NCBI GenBank assembly: GCA_014529385.2
Contig: CM043958.1
Coordinates: 147,185,885 to 147,249,884, forward strand
Origin: Adiantum capillus-veneris
Taxonomy: Eukaryota > Streptophyta > Polypodiopsida > Polypodiales > Pteridaceae
DNA: 64,000 bases
Reading direction: 5' to 3'
The translations under genes were made by a program, and so were the position numbers. The notes beneath the pieces were generated by a model. It was not told where the DNA came from and ran no database searches. It was given only the letters and a program-made list of their open reading frames with translations. Numbering within the stretch: the stretch's first letter is position 1; each line of letters starts with the position of its first letter. Shown one piece after another: positions 24,793-36,370 of this stretch.

Positions 24793-25220
24793 GAGGCCAA
24801 CCTTGGAGTTACACATGCATTCCACGTTGAAATAGAGGATGATTGGTTGGACTCTGACACACCTCTATGATACCCTATTAAGCTAAATAGTGCCTATGGA
24901 AAAGTGCTATATAACGCCTTATTGGATAGGGTGCTAAGTATAATCTACTATCATATGGGGTGTGGTGTCAGTTGGGAAAGCCACCTCTATCTGAGAGTAT
25001 TATCCAAGTCAAGGGTGTCAACAAGAAAAAAATTGCGGTTTTTGAAATCTGGCACACTTCTGTCAGTTACGACAATGGGGTTGTAGCTCAAGACTTTTTG
25101 GTCATGCCTGCTGGAACTATGGAGATTAATATAAACCTAGGATGCACGTGGATGATAGCCACCAAATGCACTATTGATTGGGAGACTGGGGGTGTCACAA
25201 TGAAGAAACCAAATCTTAGC
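24793..25220 (+). pseudogene. E2 second retropepsin-like domain, after integrase
   Basis: In the integrase frame, past two TGA codons, comes YGKVLYNALLD at about 24,895. There the Asp-Ser-Gly-Ala site is scrambled by small indels (DNA GATAGGGTGCTAAGTATA). The frame resumes at 24,960 with QLGKPPLSESIIQVKGVNKK, a DFLVMPAG block, NLGCTWMIA and CTIDWETGGV. This order (active Asp, Q/E-LG, V-V-G, F-V-M, LG--W, I-DW) is the retropepsin pattern. A separate protease precedes RT at 21,071. Most gypsy elements have one protease, ahead of RT. A nested fragment of another element is the alternative, but the frame continuity and the E3-shared tail argue against it. Confidence 0.62.
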
Positions 25221-25973
25221 CCTGCCACTCAAGCCATAGTCCCGGAGATATTTCCTCTTAAGGAAACAAAAGCCAAAACATTGCATGTCCAAGAGGTTGA
25301 ACCATATGTCCTCATAGCCCAACTCTCTAGAGCTTCAACTGATGTAGTTGAAATAAAGCTTGAGACACACAAGACCCATCCCAATATAACAAACAAAACA
25401 TACAAGTGAGTCCCTAAAGCTTCTTTAGCGACCATAGCTAGTGCTAAAAGATAGGAGCCTGGTAAGAGACGTCTCACTCGCCCCAAGAAATGTAAAGAAC
25501 GTTGCATTGGATTCCTAAAAAACTATTAGAAGCCCAAGGTTACTATGAAGAAAATGATCAAATATGGGTGCCAGAACGTAAATTGTGCTCTTACTTGTCA
25601 CTTGGCCCATGTGAGCCCAATCTTGTAGCTCCAAAATGAATTGAAGATTGTGAAAAGAAAAAAAAATCACAAAATGCTAAACACCCGCTCCACGGTTAGT
25701 TTGGGTACCAAGAAGAAAGAATGATTTGTTCCACCTAGCTCAGGAACAAGGAAGTCAATTGAAGTTTCTTGCTCTTCATGTAGTTCCTATATGGAAATAG
25801 AAGCTTCAACACAACCTCCACCTACCATTGTACATATCCATACAAACAAGGAAGAGTTTTCACCTCTCGTTATAAGTTCACCACCTGCAACAACGTTGCA
25901 AATAAAATCATGGGAGAGTACCTTACCAACCTTGCAACTAGGTGAAACCCATAGGGTGGTAAAAAACTATTGA
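25221..25973 (+). pseudogene. E2 post-protease tail with W-[IV]-P motifs
   Basis: This basic and then Ser/Pro-rich tail is shared with E3 (36,371-36,966). It holds three copies of a short motif: HWIPKKLLEAQGYY near 25,505, QIWVPERKLC near 25,560 and VWVPRRK near 25,705. The end reads SWESTLPTLQLGE, nearly as in E3. Frames are broken in E2. Function is unknown. The position after integrase is where envelope-like frames sit in some plant gypsy lineages, but I see no signal peptide or membrane segment. Confidence 0.6.
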
Positions 25974-26224
25974 TTAAAGCCTTCACCCATAACAACATGG
26001 AACAATTGGTTTCAAAGGGTGATGACATCGTTCCAAAAGGTATGATCTACCCAAGGAAGGGGGGAGAACACGTCATCCTATTGAATTATTTCCCTCTTAC
26101 CCTTCTTTCCTTGACCCTTGAGCTTTCCAATTTTAGGAATTGTATATATATATAGATATATAGTAACTAACCACCCTAGTTTCATTTTTAAGAGAAAAAA
26201 GAAAATAGTTTAAAACAAGAGCAA

Positions 26225-26229
26225 TTAGC
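26225..26229. other. Copia B target-site duplication, left
   Basis: TTAGC, repeated at 31,168-31,172 on the other side of copia B. Confidence 0.9.
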
Positions 26230-26456
26230 TATTGGAGTTAGGGTTGTAGAGAAACGCACACAGCTTGGAGAAGACGAAGGAAGCTCAAGGCACACAATAG
26301 AGAGTGTGTTTCTTAGTGTGCAATGAAAAGATAGATAGCCCTAGAGTGATGGGCGTATATACAATGCTCGGGGGAAAAAACCTTCTAAAGAGGGGAAAAA
26401 TGCCCCGGTGGTCCTAGTGTGTTCACACACATCACTACCACATGTATATGGTAACA
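26230..26456 (-). repeat. Copia B 3' LTR
   Basis: It starts TATTGGAG (the expected TG has become TA) and ends ATATGGTAACA on the plus strand. It matches 30,941-31,167. Confidence 0.93.
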
Positions 26457-26467
26457 AATCCCCCCTG
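26457..26467 (-). other. Copia B polypurine tract
   Basis: Reads AGGGGGGATT with a flanking base on the minus strand, directly inside the 3' LTR. Confidence 0.8.
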
Positions 26468-26529
26468 GAGTGATGCGGTGAACAAGAGCTGGCACATGAG
26501 TAAAGGGAAGTACCATGCCCTGAGGACAT

Positions 26530-29500
26530 GATCAGTCCACAAAGGGGAGTATGCCCAAGGCTTTGTGGAAAGCTTCAAGATTCTCAGGAGACAATGCCTT
26601 TGTGAAAAGATCTGCAAGGTTGACCTAGACTGCCTTGTACTCAGCCTCACAACTCAAAGTGGCCATAGTAGGTTGCTTCTTGCTCAACCATGATATACAT
26701 GAACTACCAAGCATGAAAAAAAAAACACTTGTGGACACTCGTGTGTCAAAACAAGCAGCCCAATCGAGTCCAAAAAAGCATGTAAGTCTGGCTGCAATGA
26801 TTTCCCCTTGGGATAAAACAAGCCAAGATGTAAAGAACCACTAAGGTAGCCAAAAATCCTCTTGACAGTCTGCCAATGCTTAGACCCTGGGCTATGCATA
26901 AATCTGCTGACCTGTGAGACTGCAAACTGAATATTTGGCCTCATGTTGCATACATAAATGAGGCGTCCAACAACAATTTCGTAAAGAGTGACATCTGCAA
27001 AATCACTAGTATCATGTACACTCAATTTCAAACCTGTTTCCATGGGAGTGGCAATAGGTTTTCAATCCTCAAGTCCAAACTTACATAGCAATGTCTCTAT
27101 GTAACTTTTCTGACACAAGGCAATACCACCATCACACTGCTTAAACTATATACCCAAGTAATGATGCAATAGCCCTAAATCTTTCATCTTGAAAGGAGCA
27201 TTCAAATAAGCCTTAAATTCATCAATATGTCTCTCATTTGGTCCAGTGATCAACAAATCATCTACGTAAAGAACCACAATTAGAAGTACATCACCCTCAC
27301 GTGTTACATACAATGTGCTTTCTGTTGGACTATTTATGAAAGCCTCGTTTGACCAAATGAGTGTTAGCTTTCTCATACCAAGCACGAGGAGATTGCTTCA
27401 ACCCATACAAAGCCTTCTTACATCTGCACACTTTGTCCTCTTGTCCTTTTATGACAAAACCACGAGGCTGCGTTACATAAACTTCCTCAAATATGTCACC
27501 ATTCAAGAAAGCAGTAACAATGTCTGATTGATGTGCATCCCAACCAAAATGAGCTGCCAATGCACATAGAAAATGCACAATAGTCATACGACAAGTGGAA
27601 GCAAAGGTCTCTTCATAATCTATGCCTTTTTGCTGTGCATAACCCTTTGCAACAAGTCGCACCTTATGGCGATCAATCTCACCATCCTGCTTGCATTTCA
27701 ACTTGTAAACCCACTTCGTACCAATGGCCTTTTTGCCAGGAGGAAAATCACATAAAGTCCACGTGTCATTTTCTATAAGTGCATCATATTCTGATTGCAT
27801 GGCAGCCATCCAATTTTTGAATTTTGTGCTTCATCAAAAGACAAAGGTTCCTCAACATCATGTAAGCTAGACACAGCCAAAGCATAACAATCTGATCCAT
27901 AAGATGCATGGCGAGAGCCTGAACGAGGACGACTAGACAAAGATGCATCCAATTTATTGTAATTCAATGTATGCACCAACCACTTTGGCATACCTCTACT
28001 TGCTCATTTTCAGCCCTTTCCTCATCAAGTACATCATGTACATCTGCACTAGTAATAGGCTGATCTGTAACATTTTTGAAGACCCCCATAGACTTTACAT
28101 TTGCCTCATATTTACATTCGAACTTCCACCATTGAAAAGCGGCAACAAAGTGTCATAAATGTCTTGTGAGCTTACATTACTGTCTCTAGTACATGACAGC
28201 AAGGGCTGAACAAAATCTTCCACAAACATTACATCCCGTGAAACCAAAATACGCTTTTTTTGCAGATGATACAACCTGTAACCTTTGCTTTCAGTACTAT
28301 AAGCAACAAAAATACATTTGACAGCCTTAAGATCCAATTTTCTGCACTGCACTTGTGGCACTAAACCATAAGCCAAACAACCAAAAACACGCATGTGCTC
28401 AATAGATGGCTTTCTATCATGCCCATGCTTCATATGGAGTCATAGACTGCAACTCTTTTGTAGGACACCTATTGAGTACATAAGTGGCACACATGACAGC
28501 CTCGAGCCAAAAAGAATGTGGTAAAGCTTGACTCTTGACCATACATCATGCCACTTCTATAAGAGATTTGTTTCTCAGCAATACCATTTTGCTGAGGTGT
28601 ATACGGCACTATACATTGGTGTTTTATCCCACAACTATCCAGAAGTGCAATTAGTTCATGATACATATACTCCCCCCCTCGATCGGAACGGAGGGTGCCC
28701 ATAGTACATTTCGAGACATTTTCAGCCATAGCCAGAAATTGTTTGAAGCACATAAAAACTTTGGACTTTGCTTTAAGCAGAAATACCCATGCATGCCTGG
28801 AGTAATCATCAATGAAAGTCACGAAGTACAAGTAATTGCCCAAGGATGGAGTTTGCATGGGCCCACAAACATCACTATGTACAAGCTGTAACTTGCATGT
28901 GGCCCTAACCGAACCATCCTTTGGAAACTTAGAATGTTGCATTTTACCCAAAATACAGCCTTCACAAACATGTTTGGTAGGGACTTCAAGAGGCGGCAAA
29001 GAAGCAACCATATCAGATTTTTGCAAGCGCATAAAACTGGCAAAATTTAGATGACCAGAACGTGCATGCCAAAGTTTTTCATCTAAAATAGCTGAATTTG
29101 TAACTGCATTTGCAAAATTTTGTCCACACTTGTCATACAAAGTGAGCTTATACAGCCCACGGCACAAAAGGCCAAATGAAGCAATTTCATCACCAAAACT
29201 GAGATCATGAACTGTACATCTACCATCCACAAATTTGACTACAAGTCCAAGTCTAGCAAGTGTGGATACATACAAGAGATTTTTCTTGATCCCAGGTTCA
29301 TAAAGTGCATCAACAAGTGTGAAGGAACTACCATTTGTAGCAGTAAGCACAATCTTTCCAACCCCGTGAACCAGATAAGAGGCATTGTTGGCACAAGTAA
29401 CTAAATTCCCATGAGGGACAAACTCGAGAGAGGTGAACAATTCACGATGTGAGGTAATGTGCTTTGTAGAACCACTGTCGAAATACGAAACATGTGAATC

Positions 29501-30578
29501 TATAGCAACAACTGACAAGCATGCATCATGGAAGCCAAGATTGTAAGTGCACTCTGTGCTAAAAGCCCATTCTGCATCAACATCAGCATCGCAATCTCCT
29601 TTCACAGAAAACTTAGCAATGGTTGCATTTGTAGTGGAATCAGCATTTGCAGTGGAACCACCCTCTTTCTTCTTAGCCTCTTTGGCCTTCAACTTAGGAC
29701 ACTGCTTGATCAAGTGATCATTTGCTTTACAATAATGGCAACACATCTTCTTTTTCCTTTATCACTAGAATTTCAAGACGAATTGCTGCCAGCAGAAGCA
29801 TTAGGAGCAAAATTTTGGCCACTCGCAGCAAAACCATAAGTAGTGGTTGCATTGTTGTTACCAACCTTTCTTTGAGAAGCAATAAAAGCATGTTCAATTG
29901 TACGCTGCCTAGTCCTGTTTTTTTTGGAAAGTGACTCTTGCAACAGCAATGAGCATAATACATCAAACTTGACAACTTCAGTATTTCCTTGGGTCATAAG
30001 TCTCCAAGTACTAGCAAAAGTCTGCTAGGAATCTGGTAAGGCATCAAGAATAGTCTGCACAACAGAACTGTCTGAAATGACTTCACCTGCACAAATAAGT
30101 TGCTCATTGATATCCTTGACACCAGCAAGGAAAGTGTCCATATCATCTTCCTCATGCATAATCTTCGATTCCATCTCTTTACGTAGCAAAGAAATTTTAG
30201 CCTCATTACGGCTTGCATAAAGACCTGCTAGAATATCCCAAGCCTGTTTTGCAGATTTTGTTGAACGAATGTAAGGAACAATGGTGCGCTTCACAGACAA
30301 CACAATCAATGCATGAGCCTGCGCATCCTTTACATCCCAACGAGATTGTTCTGCCGTAGGCAAAACAACTCTAATAGCAACAATTCTTGCAGCAAGACCT
30401 GCAACATCCTCAACATCGCTTGCATCCTTAGAACCAGGCCATACATCAATGCTCTACACAATATGCCCTTTGACACAAGAACATGTTGCATCATGTAAGC
30501 CCACATAGGTTAATTATCCCCATCCAATCTATCCTCAGTAGCAAACATCTTGAACACATGTGTGTTGTTGTCAACCAT
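26530..30578 (-). pseudogene. Copia B gag-pol polyprotein, decayed
   Basis: The start is ATG at 30,578 (MVDNNTHVFKMFATEDRLDG). The gag runs through WDILAGLYASRNEAK to the CCHC knuckle CHYCKANDHLIKQC near 29,740. The protease site is DSGSTKHI near 29,480. The longest clean frame, 28,469-29,746, includes KLWHARSGHLN, HSDVCGPM, DDYSRHAWVF and SDRGGEYM of integrase, then breaks just after NGIAEK. RT is at 27,146-27,809 (KWVYKLKCKQDGE, LYGLKQSPRAWYEK, YVDDLL near 27,258). RNase H lacks its core: CEAEYKAV at about 26,645 is followed by a stop and then at once by NLADLFTKAL, a deletion of roughly 90 codons. Confidence 0.92.
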
Positions 30579-30926
30579 GGTAAATGTTGCACTTGATGTG
30601 AAAACTGCTCGAAAAGAGGAGAAACAAAGCAGTAACAACACGTGCTATATAGCACAAACCATAGAAGATTGTAAGGCACCTGTTATGCAAAAAATGGCAT
30701 TGACAAAAATTCTGCACAAAATGATGTAATTGCCTGTGCAGACCTGCCTGTAGTGGAAACGAAGGCGGAAATGAGCCCGAATCAAAAATCTGAGCAGACT
30801 GAGTTCTACGAGCACATCCAAAATATTTGGCAACCTGAGAACGCTCCCCAAACCTCACTAACATCGAAGAAAGTGAGCAGGCATGTGCTGGAGCAGATGG
30901 TGACTAAGCTCGAGAGGATGCAACCT

Positions 30927-30938
30927 GCTCTAATACCA
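30927..30938 (-). other. Copia B primer binding site
   Basis: On the minus strand it reads TGGTATTAGAGC, one base from the tRNA-iMet-type site of copia A. It lies two bases inside the 5' LTR. Confidence 0.9.
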
Positions 30939-30940
30939 AT

Positions 30941-31167
30941 TGTTGGAATTAGGGTTGCAGAGAAACACACACAACTTGGAGAAGATGAAGAAAGCTCAAG
31001 GCACACAATAGAGAGTGTGTTTCTTAGTGTGCAATGAAAAGATAGATAGCCCTAGAGTGATGGGCGTATATACAATGCTCTGGGAAAAAAACCTCCTAAA
31101 AAGGCAAAAAAATGCCCCGGTGGTCCTAGTGTGTTCAACACATCACTACCACATGTATATGGTAACA
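30941..31167 (-). repeat. Copia B 5' LTR
   Basis: A 227-bp LTR, TGTTGGAATTAGGG to ATATGGTAACA on the plus strand, followed by TTAGC. Confidence 0.95.
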
Positions 31168-31172
31168 TTAGC

Positions 31173-32411
31173 AAAGGAGTGTGCACAATACTAGTCAAAA
31201 CCATTGACCTAGACCTAAGCATGTCACATCCGATACACTGAAACAGAAACCTATGTCTTCAAACATCTTTGATCCTCACCACTCAAGTGATGGAGGGTAG
31301 GTATGATTAGTACAATAGGAGTGTTTCTATTTTAGAGTTTAGTGATTAGCAAAGTTCTTTTTTCCCACTAATGTGCCTCTGGAAGGTGGATATTTGGTGG
31401 TGACTATTGTGCAGTTTATGACTACATAAGGATGCCTTCAAAGGACAACGACAATGTATGTTTACATGTTACAACAGATGTTCTCCACTATATTGGGTGT
31501 ACTACTTCTTTTTATCTATGCTTTCCACAGTTACATGTTTGCATCTTGTCATTTAAGTTTCTAACAATGCCTAAAATTTATGAAGTTGTGACATTGCCAA
31601 TTTAGATGCTATAATTTTTTCAAACTTTTAGTACCTTGTTCTTCTCTTTGAGTTTGGTCTATTAGTTGGCTTTAAGTAGGTATCAAAACCTTAGGCTAAA
31701 CTAGGCCACTTAATTGCTGACTTTAATTCCTAAATAGTCTATTAATTGTAGTAACTTTAGTGATGTTCTACGCTATGAGGATATAGTTCTCTCTAGCTTA
31801 TTCCACAGTGTGACTTGTGTTGTGGAAGTCCATGTGTTAAGCTGGTATGTCGAGGAGTCTCCCTGCTAGCTTATGCTCAAGCTGGTATTTGAGACCTCGA
31901 GTCCGCCAGCTACTTGTAGCAGCTATGACAACAACAAAAAAGAAAACAAAAAACATTAAAAAAAAAAAGAAAAAGAAAAGAGAAAGAAAATAGCACAAAC
32001 TTCCTTGTATTTTATGTTGATCACACTTAAGTGGTATAAGTGACAAGACCACTAGTCCTTAGACCCCGACGAGCATTCCTAGGGTTAACTACTCTTTACT
32101 CAACATTTTTTAATCAACGTTGGTCAATGTAGTACTTACTTTAGCCCTAGCTCTTGTGTACTTCTCTTAGAGTCGACCTAATAGACCCTAACTCAATTGC
32201 ATTTCATTCAGGTACTACGCTTGTTCTAGTTGGCAATGTTACAATTCATGATTTTTTTTGCATTTCCTAGAATATCATGTATGCATCTCACTTATTGCAC
32301 GCCTGCACATGCTGCTTTAAGTTTTCATAATGTTTCTTTTCTTTTGACACAGGTACTCCTATTGTGGATCCCGATGTTGCATTGTTATATTTTGAGGGTG
32401 GAATCTACATC
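31173..32411 (+). other. E2 3' non-coding region
   Basis: About 1.2 kb between the copia B insertion and the E2 3' LTR. No sustained frame is present. It has an A-rich run at 31,935-31,990. The first 190 bp (to about 31,365) are matched, inverted, in E3 at about 35,940-36,120, so this is family sequence rather than another insertion. Confidence 0.7.
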
Positions 32412-32422
32412 AGGAAGGGGGA
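32412..32422 (+). other. E2 polypurine tract
   Basis: AGGAAGGGGGA, two bases before the 3' LTR. Confidence 0.8.
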
Positions 32423-32424
32423 CA

Positions 32425-32701
32425 TGTTACCCACCATCGTCCACTTCTAGTACCGAGCTTGCCGGTCCAATAGGAAAAGGGTAAGAGTGATTGCCGATGA
32501 GAGGCCTACTCTAATCGGAAAATTCAAGGGCTAGTTGGCTAAGCATGGGTGCCCCAAGTGTGAATGGGCGAGCTCATATAAAAGCCACCTAAACCTAAAA
32601 ATCACTCATTCTCTCATTTGTGCAATTGAAGAGTGCTCTTGCTCCATCTCCATCTTCTTCTTCTTCATGTCCTTGTGTGTGTGTGTGTATGCGTGAGCGA
32701 G

Positions 32702-32789
<88 letters not shown>

Positions 32790-33051
32790 TGTGTGTGTGT
32801 GTGTGTGCGTGTGTGATCGAGCATTGCAACGATGGCACGGCAACGGCGAAGCGGTTGAGCGTGGCACGGTGGTAGCTCCTTCTTCTTCGCAGTGAAGAAT
32901 CCTCCATGAAGGTGAGTGTAGGGTGGTGAGTGACACACCCTTGCTCTCCTGAGCTTGCTAGATTAGTCTAGTTGTGTTCTTGTAGCCATTTGTGGCTCGC
33001 ACACAGTGTACGGCAAGTCCTTTGCATTGACACGTGCGATAGACGCGCACA
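32425..33051 (+). repeat. E2 3' LTR
   Basis: A 627-bp LTR, TGTTACCCA to GACGCGCACA. It is longer than the 5' copy mainly through its microsatellite: (GA)n at 32,698-32,787 followed by (GT)n at 32,788-32,815. TATAAAAG is at 32,577-32,584. Confidence 0.93.
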
Positions 33052-33056
33052 GGCAC

Positions 33057-34745
33057 ATTGGGTCTCTGTATGAGTACAAGGGCTAATGACCCTAATACCG
33101 CCTTGTTGTACAAGTCTTGCCATGGACTGCACCCCACCCATTTCTAGGGCATGGAGTCTTTACTGTTGTTCTTCTACAAGAATCTATTTACTGGTATAGG
33201 AGATCTTTCCAGTTGCATTTGGCTAACTTTAACAGTGGACCATTGAAGGATATGCAAGGTAGCATAAACAAATTGACCACTTTTACTCTGCTCAAAAAAG
33301 GAAGAAGTACATACTCTGAGCTCAACATCTTGCTCCTTACCATATCCAAGACCCATAGGAACCTTTGTGTGTGGGTTACGCCAACCCCAAAGCCCCCCCC
33401 CCCCCCCCCCAGTTGCAAAATACCTTCCCTTTAGACACTATCTCCCCGGTCCACAAAGACAAATTGAATGAGTCATTTTTAGAGAGTGAGATCAACCTTG
33501 ATTTTATAATATTGCACTTTGACCTTAACGCAATGGCATAGATTTGAAAAATATCCAGAGCCTTCCTAATCACTTGAGGGCAAGCCTTGAGGAAGAGTAA
33601 GGAATCATCCACAAACAATTTCACAAGGATTTGGTTGGTGTTGGGTAGAGATAAACCTTTAATCTCCCCTCTAGCAACAAAATCTTTGAGCAATGTTATC
33701 AAAGGATGAGAACTAATGTAGAGAAATAGAGGGGCTAGAGGGAAACCCTATTTGATGGATCTTTTGACCTCAAATGCAACCACAATTCTTACATTGAACA
33801 AGAGATCAGATTTTCTACTAGTATTAAGGGTGTTGATTAATCAACACTTGCTCGGTCCAAAGCCCAACTATTTTATGCTATCTTGGATGAATGACCATGT
33901 CATAACTTTATCTAAAACCAGCTGCAATAGAATACACTCTTGTTTAGTGGATGTTGCAAACTCTATTCCAACCATTGCTACCAGAATTTTATCATAGATT
34001 GACCTTCCCTTGATGAATCCATGTAGTTGGGGAGTGATGACTTTGTCTAGGAGGGCTACGGTTTTGGAAATAATATTAAAGGCCACAAAAATCATAGAGA
34101 TGGGGAAAAAATGTTTGAGCTAGGAGAAGCAAATTTGTTTGAGAATAGGTTCGATGAGGCCCCTTTTAATGCTTAAGTCAAGTACTCCATTAACTAGGGC
34201 TTGGTTAGCCATTTGTGTTATTGGGGACTTAAGATCCTCCCAAAAGTTTATGAAAAACTTAGTAGTAAGACCATCCCATCCAGGGGACTTTTCTTTTCCT
34301 AAAGCTTGCAAAGCACGAGAGCATCCTTCCTTGGTGACTTCCCTCTCCAACATGTTGGCATCTAAGAGGGAGATCTCTTTTTTGGCATCTAAGAGGGAGC
34401 CTCTTTTTTGAAACTTCCTAGAAGAGTATCTCTAGCTTCATCCACTTCCAAGGAGCGGCCTCATGCTGGCTTGTTATCTGTCATAATTGATCAAGCATCA
34501 CATGAGCCATTTTATTAGGGTCCTTCACATCAATGATTGAGTGGACTATGCCCCAATTTCTCTTGACATTGAGGGCCCTGAAGAAGTGAGTTTGATTAGT
34601 CTCGTCCAACTAGAGGAATGTTTCCATGGGATAATAATTTGGTCTTCCTCACCTCCTTGAGTTTCTACTCCGTCAATTCACACTTAGCTTCAAGCCAACT
34701 TTTATGCTGACCTTTAGAGGCCGGTCTTTCATTGTTGCTAGCATT
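33057..34745 (-). pseudogene. L1-like LINE ORF2, RT part
   Basis: Minus-strand LINE RT domains in order: EKSPGWDGLTTKFFINFWED near 34,290 (fingers), QLHGFIKGRSIYDKI near 34,020 (palm), the catalytic FVDDSLLFLKA near 33,605, and a thumb/connection region to 33,057. Many stops and frameshifts are present. A duplicated 18-bp phrase (TTTTTTGGCATCTAAGAG-like) occurs at 34,360-34,400. The 5' part, including any endonuclease, is missing beyond 34,745. The 3' continuation is at 15,000-15,969, beyond gypsy E2. Confidence 0.87.
33393..33410. repeat. Poly(C) run
   Basis: Eighteen consecutive C within the LINE remnant. A tract this long is prone to assembly or replication length error. Confidence 0.9.
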
Positions 34746-35090
34746 TAATAGCTTCCAATGTGTTTACTTGCACTGGCAATAATTATTTGTTTTACTTTTA
34801 TTTTGAATGTTATTGCAAAAGGAGAAGCTAATACTTTTAATGTAAAAACTATAGGCTTAGAGTTTTTTCTTGAGAGACTAGAAACTTTACTTGAGTATGC
34901 ATCTTTACTTGAGTATGCATATGCATGGGATATAAATTAATGCTTATTTTTTTAATTTAAATTTAGACTTTAGGAGTATATGGCCAATTATACGTCTTAT
35001 TCAATATCATTCGAGAATACATTGTATAATATTGTATAATACATATAAATTTTTTTATACAGTCGTATAAATGCAATCCAGATGAAGGCT
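34746..35090. other. AT-rich stretch, nothing recognised
   Basis: AT-rich sequence with a duplicated CTTTACTTGAGTATGCAT near 34,885-34,920 and a duplicated ATTGTATAAT near 35,024-35,040. No coding signal. Confidence 0.5.
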
Positions 35091-35345
35091 TAGGGTTGGT
35101 GTCAGAAGGGACGATGTTGACTTGGTTCCAACCACTAAACAATAGAGATTTCCTGAACATTTTTGCGCGTATGTCACAGGAGTGCTTTGGGATGTAGCCT
35201 CTCAGCTCTAGAAAGCCCAACGAGAGGAAGGAGAGTCGGTGAGAGACTTTATTAGTCGCTTAAAGCATTTGAATTCTCGTTGTAATCCAAATGAGGGCTT
35301 CAATATTAATCAATTGCTTGATAGATTCATTAGGGGATTACGACA
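35090..35345 (+). pseudogene. Gypsy gag fragment of the E2/E3 family
   Basis: From about 35,195 to 35,342 the plus strand matches the E3 gag segment at 39,606-39,760 in reverse: the QREE-ES, RDFISRLKHLNSRCNPN and QLLDRFIRGL stretch. An upstream piece (TWFQPLNNRDFLN near 35,120) looks like capsid sequence of a different subtype. It is a small truncated copy flanked by unrelated DNA. Confidence 0.75.
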
Positions 35346-35939
35346 TTGTGGAACTTTGGTTTGTTTTTGTTTGTTCACTTTCAGCATTTTAATTTTGTAA
35401 CTTTTGGGGGGTCATATAACAGTGTAACACCTCCCCAGGCTCATCACACTAGTAAACTCTTTTTATAGTACTTAAGCTAAAGGTCAATAGGGTCAAGCCC
35501 ACTAGAAATCCCTAGTAAATTTCACACAATGCTGCCTAAATCGGATTAAGAATCTAAGTAACCATTGTTTATTAGGAAGGCGTTCCCCATGGTATTAAGA
35601 GAAGATCTCTAACACCTAGCTTGGTCAAACTAGCTTAGTCGGACTGCTTGGTTTTTAAACCTAGACAAGTGATTATGACAAAAAATTACATTGATTTTAA
35701 CGTTTGGTACTAAGAAAATGCACTGAATAGTATGCTACCAATCATAATTAAAGCAGACAAACATAGATGCAAAAAAGATAAGGGGCCATGCTAATGGACA
35801 AGAAACAACTGTTTGCGTTGATAATTGCACTTGATTTGAAGAGTGAGTCGAGATAAAGATTCCATGAAGGTCCAGATCCAAACAATAGCAACACGCTCCT
35901 GTACACACTAGGAAACACAAAGAATACCTCTAGGAGGCA
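35346..35939. other. No feature recognised
   Basis: Non-coding sequence between the gag fragment and the truncated 3' end of E3. It could be diverged 3' sequence of a gypsy element, but I cannot align it by eye with the E2 3' region. Confidence 0.4.
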
Positions 35940-36370
35940 CATCAGTGGGAAGAAAGAACTTTGCTAATCACTAAACTCTAAAACAAAAACACTCCTATTG
36001 TACTAATCTTACCTACCCTCCATCACTCAAGTGATGAGGATCAAAGGTGTGTGATGACATAGGTTTCTTTTCAGTGTACCGGATGTGAATGTGTAGATAT
36101 GGGTCAATGATTTGACTTTTATTGTGCATACTTGTTTGGTAACTGCTCTTGCTCTTTATTACTTTTGTTTTTTGTGAGTATAAGGCTTTATATGTACATT
36201 CCCTAAGATTGGGAGATTGAGAGGTCAGGGAGGAAGGTTAAGAGGAGAATGAGTGAATGATGACTGTCAGTAAACAATCCCCCCTTCCTTGGGTAGATCA
36301 TATCGTTTGAAATGTGCGTCACGCTTTGAAACCAATTGTTCCAGTTGGTAATAGGTGAGGATTTTTTCCA

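Larger units (their letters stand above)
26230..31167 (-). mobile_element. Ty1/copia retrotransposon B, nested in gypsy E2
   Basis: It is a 4.9-kb minus-strand copia element with 227-bp LTRs, primer site, purine tract and the perfect duplication TTAGC. It sits about 250 bp beyond the last gypsy E2 frame. The LTRs differ at about 12-14 of 227 positions, mostly G/A or C/T, so it is older than copia A. The coding region is degraded and has lost part of RNase H. Related fragments are C (47,150-49,140) and the copia piece at the window end. Confidence 0.95.
15970..33051 (+). mobile_element. Ty3/gypsy element E2, full-length with nested copia B
   Basis: It has LTRs at 15,970-16,539 and 32,425-33,051, a primer binding site, gag, protease, RT, RNase H, integrase and a purine tract, all on the plus strand. 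Copia B occupies 26,230-31,167 inside its 3' region. The flanks show a near-match duplication, GGCAT at 15,965-15,969 and GGCAC at 33,052-33,056. The insertion interrupts a LINE whose frame continues once E2 is removed. Without copia B the element is about 12.1 kb, large for gypsy because of long gag and post-integrase regions and a 1.2-kb 3' non-coding stretch. All frames carry stops. Confidence 0.92.

Noticed and set aside
24880-25220. Treating the post-integrase domain as an envelope-like protein
   Set aside because: There is no signal peptide or membrane segment, and the motif order fits a retropepsin.
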